DNA of 5,447 bases. It comes from Thermoprotei archaeon (GTDB lineage: Archaea > Thermoproteota > Thermoprotei > QMSL01 > B3-G16). Below, one piece after another: positions 1-4,616 of this stretch (positions within the stretch are counted from its first letter, which is position 1; every line of letters begins with the position of its first letter). The notes under the pieces were generated by a model. That model was not told the DNA's origin. It worked only from the letters and a program-made list of their open reading frames with translations, and ran no database searches. The stretch lies in contig JAGGUS010000010.1 of NCBI GenBank assembly GCA_021158375.1, positions 1-5,447 on the forward strand, given 5' to 3'. The translations under genes were made by a program, and so were the position numbers.

Positions 1-31
1 GATTTAATATCGAAATAGCATATTGGTGTTT

Positions 32-322
32 TCACACACTTCCCTCCCGAGTTAATCTAATCGATATCGTACTGAGACTTAATGGTTTTCCATTTCTACC
101 TGCTATTATCTCAGTTCCTATTTCGATGTTTTCTATTTTAATATTCCTTATAAAATTCTCCCTTAGTATTCTTACAACATCTACAGCTTTCGATATAGAC
201 TTTCCTCTCGCCTTAATGACCACCTCTTTTGCTCCATCGTGAAATAGCGTTAAACATGCCGATACGTAATTCATCACTGCCTTCTTACCAACATAGACCT
301 CTGCAACGCCGTTAAGAGCCAC
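32..322 (-). CDS. albA: DNA/RNA-binding chromatin protein Alba
   Basis: Small dimeric archaeal chromatin protein of the Alba (Sso10b) family that coats DNA and also binds RNA. Reading from the chosen start, the 96-aa product carries the family core VGKKAVMNYV (residues 11-20), VVIKARGKSISKAVDVV in the middle and a C-terminal LSTISIRL strand. Lysines 13-14 align with the paired lysines K16/K17 of Sso10b, the DNA-contacting pair whose acetylation or deacetylation is known in Sulfolobus. I chose the GTG at 322 because GAGGGG (328-333 on the complement) lies 5 nt upstream and the length then matches the family (about 90-100 aa). The open frame continues to an ATG at 412, but that N-terminal extension (MTHKSFPIYTC...) is unlike Alba and would run through the promoter. 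The gene diverges from the Lrp-like regulator, which may control it. The family call is near certain; the start is likely. Confidence 0.95.
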   Translation of the reverse strand: MALNGVAEVYVGKKAVMNYVSACLTLFHDGAKEVVIKARGKSISKAVDVVRILRENFIRNIKIENIEIGTEIIAGRNGKPLSLSTISIRLTREGSV

Positions 323-359
323 AGTAACCCCTCGACTTTCAAAGTTATGTAATGAGAAT

Positions 360-385
360 ACATATATAGGTATTTCTATACATGT
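360..385. promoter_or_regulatory. Divergent promoter region with TATA-like inverted repeat (candidate regulator operator)
   Basis: ACATATATAG (360-369) and CTATACATGT (376-385) form an inverted repeat with 9 of 10 positions matching around the 6-nt spacer GTATTT. The TATATA core at 363-368 reads as a TATA box on both strands. It lies about 40 bp upstream of the albA GTG on the minus strand and 36 bp upstream of the regulator ATG on the plus strand. The right arm (CTATAC) could serve as an alternative TATA element giving a nearly leaderless regulator transcript. The regulator ATG at 404 also has GGGGAAGGA at 392-400, so a leadered transcript is possible. Lrp-family proteins commonly bind imperfect palindromes near their own promoter. 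Operator function here is inferred. Confidence 0.55.
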
Positions 386-403
386 GTAAATGGGGAAGGA
401 CTT

Positions 404-886
404 ATGAGTCAAAAAAGTTTAGAGGAGATCTCACTAACTGAACGACAATTGAAAATACTGAGACTACTCTACGAGAAGAGCAGATCCCTTCATGTATATA
501 CTGTTGATAAGTCTCAGGAAGAATTGGCTAGGGAACTCAACATAACTCGTCAAGCTCTTAATATTCACTTGAGGAAGCTTAAAGAGGCAGGAATCATTAG
601 GACTGGTAGAGGGTTTATCGATCTTACTGAAAAAGCCCTCAAGCTTCTCGGTCTTCAGACCGCTACTGCATTTGTGTTAATTAAAGTTGAACCTGCAAAA
701 CGAAAAGAAGCATATGAATCCATATCAAAGTTACCTGCTGAGAAAATCTATAGGGTCACAGGCGAAGTAGATCTAATAGCCGTAGTAAATCAAGCAAAAT
801 TGGATGAGTTCCTGAAATCAGTATCGCTAATAGACGGAATTAAGGAGACCTCAGCTCATATAGTGCTAGAGCCAATTAAGGAGTAG
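404..886 (+). CDS. Lrp/AsnC-family transcriptional regulator (winged HTH plus RAM-like domain)
   Basis: A 160-aa DNA-binding regulator. Residues about 12-83 form a winged helix-turn-helix: a first helix at LTERQLKILRLLYEKS, the HTH at SQEELARELNITRQALNIHL (37-56), the recognition-helix end RKLKEAGII, then a short wing GRGFIDLT. Residues about 85-158 resemble the RAM/AsnC-C ligand-binding and oligomerisation domain, with the typical TGEVDLIAVV strand (119-128) and a closing ETSAHIVLEP strand. Length and order fit Lrp-like proteins (about 150-165 aa). The N-terminal part is somewhat longer between helices than in typical Lrp, so a MarR-like origin of the HTH is possible. The ATG at 404 follows a purine-rich GGGGAAGGA. 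The gene is divergent from albA across a palindromic TATA region, which suggests autoregulation and perhaps control of albA. The effector is unknown. Confidence 0.85.
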   Translation: MSQKSLEEISLTERQLKILRLLYEKSRSLHVYTVDKSQEELARELNITRQALNIHLRKLKEAGIIRTGRGFIDLTEKALKLLGLQTATAFVLIKVEPAKRKEAYESISKLPAEKIYRVTGEVDLIAVVNQAKLDEFLKSVSLIDGIKETSAHIVLEPIKE

Positions 887-925
887 CATGGCTAAGATGA
901 AATCTAGCGCAAGGCTAAGTAAAAG

Positions 926-933
926 TTAATATT
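926..933 (+). promoter_or_regulatory. TATA box of the tRNA-Val gene
   Basis: TTAATATT, followed by more T residues to 936, is centred about 29 bp upstream of the first tRNA base, the usual distance for an archaeal TATA box from its start site. It implies that the tRNA has its own promoter rather than reading through from the regulator gene. The T-run 932-936 may also help end the regulator transcript. Confidence 0.6.
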
Positions 934-958
934 TTTCTAAAAACTCTCTATTAGTGTA

Positions 959-1052
959 GGGCCCGTGGTCTAGCTCGGTCTAGGACGCCGCCCTCACAAG
1001 GGTATCCTGAGATCGGCGGAGGTCCCGGGTTCGAATCCCGGCGGGCCCACCA
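959..1052 (+). tRNA. tRNA-Val (anticodon CAC), intron-containing, CCA encoded
   Basis: The cloverleaf folds perfectly by hand. The acceptor GGGCCCG (959-965) pairs with CGGGCCC (1042-1048), followed by discriminator A1049 and an encoded CCA (1050-1052). The D stem is GTCT (968-971) with GGAC (983-986), including one G-T pair. The anticodon stem CCGCC (988-992) pairs with GGCGG (1015-1019). The T stem CCGGG (1025-1029) pairs with CCCGG (1037-1041) around TTCGAAT. Removing the 15-nt intron 999-1013 gives the seven-base anticodon loop CTCACAC, with anticodon CAC (995-997), which reads the valine codon GUG. Mature length is 79 nt with CCA. The very GC-rich stems are typical of hyperthermophiles. 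Position 37 is A, so this tRNA is not a substrate for the m1G37 activity of the Trm5 encoded downstream. Confidence 0.97.
999..1013 (+). other. 15-nt archaeal tRNA intron with bulge-helix-bulge splice motif
   Basis: The intron sits between tRNA positions 37 and 38, the canonical archaeal site. CTCA (993-996) pairs with TGAG (1008-1011) to make the central 4-bp helix. Bases 997-999 (CAA) and 1012-1014 (ATC) are the two 3-nt bulges, cut as CA|A and AT|C. The outer helix is the anticodon stem. The inner helix is only GG/CC (1000-1001 with 1006-1007) closing a GTAT loop. This is the substrate form for the archaeal tRNA splicing endonuclease. The intron is close to the minimum size that can still form both bulges. 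Confidence 0.93.
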
Positions 1053-1078
1053 CATTTCAGTCAATTATCTATGTTTGA

Positions 1079-1101
1079 AATTTTTACAACTAGTAAAAAT
1101 T
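1079..1101. repeat. Perfect 9-bp inverted repeat downstream of tRNA-Val
   Basis: AATTTTTAC (1079-1087) and GTAAAAATT (1093-1101) are perfect inverted copies separated by AACTA. The left arm carries a T5 run (1081-1085), 28 nt past the tRNA CCA, which could act as the archaeal T-run terminator for the tRNA transcript. As a palindrome the element could also be a protein-binding site. No function is shown by the sequence. Confidence 0.6.
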
Positions 1102-1128
1102 ATGGATAGACGCTTTGCTCCCTCCACC

Positions 1129-1136
1129 TTTATATA
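1129..1136 (+). promoter_or_regulatory. TATA-box-like element TTTATATA in the noncoding leader
   Basis: TTTATATA matches the archaeal TATA consensus. It lies 135 bp upstream of the ATG at 1271, so if used in the plus direction it would start transcription near 1155-1160 and give the three-gene operon a leader of about 110 nt. It lacks an obvious purine-rich BRE on its 5' side in this orientation (the preceding bases are pyrimidine-rich), so use is uncertain. I found no supported small RNA or convincing small ORF in 1053-1270. Confidence 0.35.
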
Positions 1137-1240
1137 CTCTCATCAATCTCCTTATCTTTCAATTGTCTTGCCCTAAAGCTATTTTCTCCATAATAATGAA
1201 TCAGAGTAATTATTTTTGGAGTAATAAAGCTTATCAGTAA

Positions 1241-1269
1241 TATGCCATATTTTATACAATGGTGGCATA
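1241..1269. promoter_or_regulatory. Inverted repeat flanking a TATA-like box and the ribosome binding site of the operon
   Basis: TATGCCA (1241-1247) and TGGCATA (1263-1269) are perfect 7-bp inverted copies with a 15-nt spacer. The spacer contains ATTTTATA, a TATA-like box (about 1249-1256) only ~20 bp from the ATG. A second TATA-like stretch, TAATAAAG (1222-1229), would place the start near 1250. The right arm overlaps GGTGG (1261-1265), the Shine-Dalgarno sequence for the ATG at 1271 (5-nt spacing). The repeat could be an operator over the promoter or, in a longer transcript, a hairpin masking the ribosome binding site. Function is inferred. Confidence 0.45.
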
Positions 1270-1270
1270 A

Positions 1271-2263
1271 ATGAACACAACTAATGATCTACTTAAAGAG
1301 CCGCTATTATATAGACTATTAGGCCTTATAATTACTTCTAGTAATATCAATGGAGATACCATAAAGGTGAAATTTAAGAAGAGACTTCCTTTCGTTGTAT
1401 TTACTAATATATGCCAGCTAATTGGACTAGACTTCAAGGTTACTGGTGAATGTAGTGCCCTGTTAAGGAGCTGTATGTTAGCTAGACTAATAGATACTAT
1501 ACTACGTTCTAACGGCGACATAGACTCTATAATTACATTGCTTAAATTAGGTATTTCTTCATCACCGAAGACTAGGTATCTTATACAAGGTCTTGCAGAG
1601 GCGACTGGCAGTATATCCTGTAATAGCTTATCTTTCAATACTCCTGAGGCTTTAGTCGATCTTGTGCTTCATTATTTGCGCTTAGATGGCATTGAGGATG
1701 TGCGTGTAATTGATGGTAAAAACGGTGAACTAATAAAATTAAGCAGCGCTAAGGCTATTGGACGCTTTATATCTCTTTATACTCCTTTGTTGCCTAATGC
1801 GCTTACTCTGCTCCGCTATGATGATAGTAGTAACTTAAGATATTGGCTTCTTGGCTTCTCACTAGTAAGAGCTGTGCTCAAGGATAACAATCATATAATC
1901 CGCTACTACGTAGCGTCTACCTCACTTGCTGATAAGTTATTACGCGCTTTGGCAATATTCAATACGTCTACCTCTATATCTATTAGGATTGAAGTATCCT
2001 CTAATGATCTTTATGAGTGGATATCGAAGTTCATTAACTACATAACTGAGGACTTAAGCACAATAAGCAATACCCTTAGTGATAAGGAGATTAAATATCT
2101 TCTTAAAGGAATTTCTGACGCATTATTAAATGACGGCAATCATCTATTTCGAAAAAATCTCTTCGTTCTCGGAGCTATTAAAAAATTGCTTGAGATCCGA
2201 ATGGGCCGCTCTCTGGATAACATCAATGAGTTGATTCTGCTGGTATCTTCACTAGGGGGGTGA
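1271..2263 (+). CDS. Uncharacterised protein with degenerate LAGLIDADG-like repeats
   Basis: A 330-aa protein, first of a three-gene operon ending in trm5. I do not recognise a named family. Residues 102-175 read like one LAGLIDADG/WhiA-type repeat: helix YLIQGLAEATGS (103-114), a strand near SLSFN, helix TPEALVDLVLHYLRL, strands VRVID and GELIKLSS, then helix AKAIGRFISL. Residues 190-262 repeat the pattern: YWLLGFSLVRAV (191-202), strand IIRYYVAS, helix TSLADKLLRALAIF, strand SISIRIEV, helix NDLYEWISKFINYI. Weaker copies may start at YRLLGLIITSS (14-24) and YLLKGISDALL (276-286). The position of the catalytic acid at the end of the LAGLIDADG helix is T112 in the first clear repeat and R200 in the second, so nuclease activity is unlikely. 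A nucleic-acid-binding role, as in WhiA, is inferred. The ATG at 1271 is preceded by GGTGG. About half of its arginine codons are CGN. Confidence 0.6.
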   Translation: MNTTNDLLKEPLLYRLLGLIITSSNINGDTIKVKFKKRLPFVVFTNICQLIGLDFKVTGECSALLRSCMLARLIDTILRSNGDIDSIITLLKLGISSSPKTRYLIQGLAEATGSISCNSLSFNTPEALVDLVLHYLRLDGIEDVRVIDGKNGELIKLSSAKAIGRFISLYTPLLPNALTLLRYDDSSNLRYWLLGFSLVRAVLKDNNHIIRYYVASTSLADKLLRALAIFNTSTSISIRIEVSSNDLYEWISKFINYITEDLSTISNTLSDKEIKYLLKGISDALLNDGNHLFRKNLFVLGAIKKLLEIRMGRSLDNINELILLVSSLGG

Positions 2264-2264
2264 T
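2259..2264 (+). promoter_or_regulatory. Ribosome binding site favouring a TTG start at 2272
   Basis: GGTGAT, within a longer G-run starting at 2255, matches the complement of the archaeal 16S rRNA 3' end. It lies 7 nt before the TTG at 2272. A GTG at 2260 overlaps the stop codon of the previous gene, but this motif overlaps that GTG and so cannot serve it. Confidence 0.55.
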
Positions 2265-2271
2265 TGGTACC

Positions 2272-2652
2272 TTGCGCAAATACTCTGAGCCAGTAATTGA
2301 GCTGGAAACTCTACTGGCTATACGTCTACTATTGAAGAATACGAACGGTACCTTGATATCAATATATCCTAAGCGGATAGCAAAGGTATGTTACCTAAAG
2401 GAATCTCCCCCATATCTACTAATGATAGGCAATGTACTTAGGGTGCTTAGCGCCATGGATTTGGGCCTCTATCGGACTTCTAGCCGTTATCGAAGTATAT
2501 ATTTACTGCCTAAGCGGAGTCCGTTAGCAAATATAATATCCAGTAGCATAGTAGGTCTATATGAGCTGGCCAAGGATATTATGAACATGTCTGGAAGCCG
2601 CTATGTAAGGGAGAGATACAGTACTTATCGAAGCGAAACTATTTTTGATTGA
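2272..2652 (+). CDS. Uncharacterised small winged-helix-like protein
   Basis: A basic protein of 126 aa from the TTG at 2272 (130 aa if the GTG at 2260 is used). I do not recognise a named family. The pattern fits a winged helix: helix ELETLLAIRLLLKNTNG, a short strand LISIYP, helix KRIAKVCYL, a long helix PYLLMIGNVLRVLSAMDLG, then a wing-like hairpin with YRTSSRYRSIYLLPKRSPL. The C-terminal part is helical and charged, with no membrane segment or catalytic motif. The gene starts 8 nt after the previous stop and overlaps trm5 by 8 bp if the TTG at 2645 starts trm5, so the three genes are probably co-translated. A DNA- or RNA-binding role linked to the operon is a guess. Nine of its 12 arginine codons are CGN. 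Confidence 0.65.
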   Translation: MRKYSEPVIELETLLAIRLLLKNTNGTLISIYPKRIAKVCYLKESPPYLLMIGNVLRVLSAMDLGLYRTSSRYRSIYLLPKRSPLANIISSSIVGLYELAKDIMNMSGSRYVRERYSTYRSETIFD

Positions 2653-3532
2653 AACTGTTATAGGTTTTATAGTTAATATGCAGCATCATCGATCTTACCG
2701 CGATCTATTAGTAGGCCTAATTCCTAAGGAAGATCTATCACGCCTTCCTAGATCTTTTGATATTATAGGTGAGGTAGCCATAATTCAACTTCCTGAGCAA
2801 CTATTAAAAGTATCCAAGTATATAGGTGAAGCAATCCTCAAAATACATAAGAATGTCAAATGCGTGTACGCTAAGGTAGGTACTATTAAAGGTAAATTCC
2901 GCTTACCCCATTTGTTACACATTGCAGGAGAACAAATTGAGCTAACAACGCATAAGGAGTACGGGCTATCGTTTTTAGTTGATGTAAAGAGATGTTATTT
3001 CTCTCCACGATTAGCAAACGAGCATAGGCGCATTGCACTTCTTGCTAAGGATGGGGAATACGTTATAGATATGTTTAGTGGGGTAGGTCCTTTTGCAATT
3101 CACATTGCTTCCGTTAGAAAAGCACTCGTATATGCCATCGATATAAATCCATATGCCTATCGCTGTTTAATCAAGAACATAAGATTGAATAAGCGTAAGC
3201 TTAAAGGAGCTGTAGTGCCTATCTGTTCTGATTCTCGAGTGGTCGCCGAATATCTGCGTGGAATAGCTAATAGGGTTATAATGAACTTTCCCGATGATCC
3301 TTATAGCTTTTTAGAGCATGCACTGTTATTTCTTAATGATGAGGGAGTGATACATGTCTATTCCTTTGAAAACGAACCTGATCCCATTGCCTTATCTCTC
3401 TCTAAGATAAGGTCTAAATTGACTAGCTTAGGATGGGACATAATTGATGTATTATATTCTCGCATTGTAAAAGAGGTGAGTCCTAAACGACGCTATATAG
3501 TATTGGATCTCTATGTTAAACGGAAACGATGA
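2645..3532 (+). CDS. trm5: tRNA (guanine-37-N1)-methyltransferase, Trm5 family
   Basis: SAM-dependent methyltransferase expected to make m1G37 in tRNAs with G37, which prevents frameshifting. From the N-terminus (numbered from the TTG at 2645): LPRSFDIIGEVAII (34-47), the typical start of the Trm5 D2 domain; AGEQIELTTHKEYGLSFLVD (94-113) and YFSPRLANEHRRIA (118-131); SAM-binding motif I DMFSGVGPFAIH (142-153); acidic strand end YAIDINP (163-169); NFP motif at 214-216, matching the Trm5 NLP rather than the TYW2 form; C-terminal VKEVSPKRRYIVLDLYV. The usual ER of the PRLxxERxR motif appears to be EH here. Length (295 aa) fits. The start is uncertain: no clear ribosome binding site precedes the TTG at 2645 or the ATG at 2678, and homologous N-termini could support either. 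It could be a Trm5a-type enzyme that also acts in wyosine synthesis; the sequence alone does not settle this. Confidence 0.88.
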   Translation: MIETVIGFIVNMQHHRSYRDLLVGLIPKEDLSRLPRSFDIIGEVAIIQLPEQLLKVSKYIGEAILKIHKNVKCVYAKVGTIKGKFRLPHLLHIAGEQIELTTHKEYGLSFLVDVKRCYFSPRLANEHRRIALLAKDGEYVIDMFSGVGPFAIHIASVRKALVYAIDINPYAYRCLIKNIRLNKRKLKGAVVPICSDSRVVAEYLRGIANRVIMNFPDDPYSFLEHALLFLNDEGVIHVYSFENEPDPIALSLSKIRSKLTSLGWDIIDVLYSRIVKEVSPKRRYIVLDLYVKRKR

Positions 3533-3941
3533 TCCTAATTCTAGCTATAGTATTAGGGTTCCTTAACAGAGATATTAACCTCCTATCTAGATCTATCGCT
3601 GCCTTATTAGCTCTTATCATCAATGTTCTAGGACAGATATAATCGCTCTTCCTAACAACCATGCTCCTCTCATCTAAAAATTCTAGATCTGGATGTCCGT
3701 ACCCTTTCACTACCTCTTTAAAATTGCCAACCTCTATTATCAAGGTGATTTCCGCCTCTTTTCTTCTCGCCATAGACTTGAAGTCTTCTGAGAGATCTCT
3801 AACTGCCTTGGTAGCCCTTACTGCTATTATGCAGTCTCCTCTAGGGGTTACATATGGATCTTTAGTTATCTCAAGCGTACTTCTATGTAATGCCTTTATG
3901 TTCGGATGTCCCCATGCGATAAACTCCTCCTCTATTTCCAT
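3516..3941 (-). CDS. DUF371 family protein
   Basis: A conserved archaeal protein of unknown function. The 141-aa product has the family hallmarks: EEFIAWGHPNIKALHRSTLE near the N-terminus, VTPRGDCIIAVRATKAVRDL, a central VKGYGHPDLEFLDERSMVVR echoing the first GHP motif, and RTLMIRANKAAIDLDRRL near the C-terminus. The repeated GHP and R-A/N-K-A elements suggest an internal duplication of a small alpha/beta unit. I chose the ATG at 3941 because GGGGAG lies 7 nt upstream. An in-frame ATG at 3974 directly abuts AGGAGG with no spacing and would extend 43 bp into pcm. With the chosen start the gene overlaps pcm by 10 bp and is the last gene of the fen-pcm operon. Its 3' end overlaps trm5 by 17 bp. 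The GHPN/GDC residues look catalytic or ligand-binding, but no reaction is known to me. Confidence 0.88.
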   Translation of the reverse strand: MEIEEEFIAWGHPNIKALHRSTLEITKDPYVTPRGDCIIAVRATKAVRDLSEDFKSMARRKEAEITLIIEVGNFKEVVKGYGHPDLEFLDERSMVVRKSDYICPRTLMIRANKAAIDLDRRLISLLRNPNTIARIRIIVSV

Positions 3942-4615
3942 CCGTACTCTCCCCTTAAGCTTACGAAAAGACATCCTCCTAAATTCCTATACCTGCATTT
4001 ACCGTTTTTATCCTTCTCTACAAGGACTAATATCTGCAATCCATAGGGCGGCCCTATCGGCATTACAAGTTTTCCCCCCTCTTTTAGTTGTTCAATTAAT
4101 GGCGGCGGCACATCTGGCCCTGCTGCAGTTACTAGAATCCTATCATAGGGAGCATATTCTGGCAATCCCTTAGTTCCATCTCCATGAACTACTGTAACTC
4201 TATCCAGGTAGCCAGCCCTTTTAAGGTTCTCCATTGCGAACTTCACGAGTTCCGGAACTATTTCGATTGTATAAACATGCCCTTTCTTTTCACTATTCTC
4301 TGGAGCTACTATTTCAGCACATAATGCAGCGTGATATCCGCTACCCGTACCGACTTCAAGTACTTTATGCCCTGGTTTTAATTCGAGTGCTTGGCACATT
4401 ATACAGCACATATGTGGTGCTGATATTGTTTGTCCCGCAAGTATCGGTAAAGGTCTATCTACATATGCGTAGCGCCTATATTCTGGTAATACAAACTCTT
4501 CACGTGGTACCTTCAATAACGCTCTCTTAACATGCGGATCCTTCAATATTCCTTCTTCTTCTAATTGCCTTACTAATCGTTCTCTCTCTTTGCGAAAGAA
4601 CTCCTCCTCTCTCAT
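3932..4615 (-). CDS. pcm: Protein-L-isoaspartate O-methyltransferase
   Basis: Cytoplasmic repair enzyme that methylates isoaspartyl residues in aged proteins using SAM, starting their return to normal aspartate linkage; useful at high temperature where isoaspartate forms fast. The 227-aa product has the PCMT signature in order: RALLKVPREEFV (31-42), GQTISAPHM (61-69), SAM motif I VLEVGTGSGYHAA (85-97), YTIEIVPEL (115-123), GDGTKGLPEYAPYDRILV (145-162), TAAGPDVPPPLIEQLKEGG (163-181), and a C-terminal FVSLRGEYGW typical of family ends. The ATG at 4615 begins 1 bp after the fen stop, with GGAGTGG inside the fen end as a possible ribosome binding site. An unusual feature is the cysteine-rich stretch MCCIMC (69-74) right after the GQTISAPH motif. 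The last 10 bp overlap DUF371. Confidence 0.95.
   Translation of the reverse strand: MREEEFFRKERERLVRQLEEEGILKDPHVKRALLKVPREEFVLPEYRRYAYVDRPLPILAGQTISAPHMCCIMCQALELKPGHKVLEVGTGSGYHAALCAEIVAPENSEKKGHVYTIEIVPELVKFAMENLKRAGYLDRVTVVHGDGTKGLPEYAPYDRILVTAAGPDVPPPLIEQLKEGGKLVMPIGPPYGLQILVLVEKDKNGKCRYRNLGGCLFVSLRGEYGWK
3949..3954 (-). promoter_or_regulatory. Ribosome binding site deciding the DUF371 start
   Basis: GGGGAG on the minus strand, 7 nt before the ATG at 3941 and inside the 3' end of pcm. It supports translational coupling of the two genes and argues against the longer frame from 3974. Confidence 0.6.
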
Positions 4616-4616
4616 A

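Noticed and set aside
323..412. N-terminal extension of Alba from an ATG at 412
   Set aside because: It is unlike Alba N-termini, crosses the shared promoter and the regulator start, and a GTG with a good ribosome binding site exists at 322.
959..1052. tRNA-Leu or tRNA-Ser type with a long variable arm (to explain the 94-nt length)
   Set aside because: The extra bases lie in the anticodon loop and form a perfect bulge-helix-bulge; the variable region is short.
1090..1143. 17-codon minus-strand ORF (MRVYKGGGSK...) with GGAG before its ATG
   Set aside because: Too short and without other support; it reads across a TATA-like box and an inverted repeat.
1053..1270. Possible box C/D guide RNA (TTGATGA on the minus strand near 1145)
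   Set aside because: No D, D' or C' boxes at proper spacing; the nearest CTGA downstream is roughly 80 nt away or more.
1252..1638. Open frame of 128 codons on the minus strand
   Set aside because: It lies wholly against the 5' part of the 330-aa gene, has no family resemblance, and the plus-strand gene has a ribosome binding site and operon context.
1271..2263. Active homing endonuclease or mobile element remnant
   Set aside because: The catalytic acid positions are replaced, the gene is intact and co-transcribed with trm5, and the tRNA intron nearby is only 15 nt with no coding capacity.
3661..4173. Open frame of 170 codons on the plus strand
   Set aside because: It is antisense to DUF371 and pcm, both clear family members, and its translation looks like no known protein.
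4234..4530. Open frame of 98 codons on the plus strand
   Set aside because: Antisense shadow of pcm.
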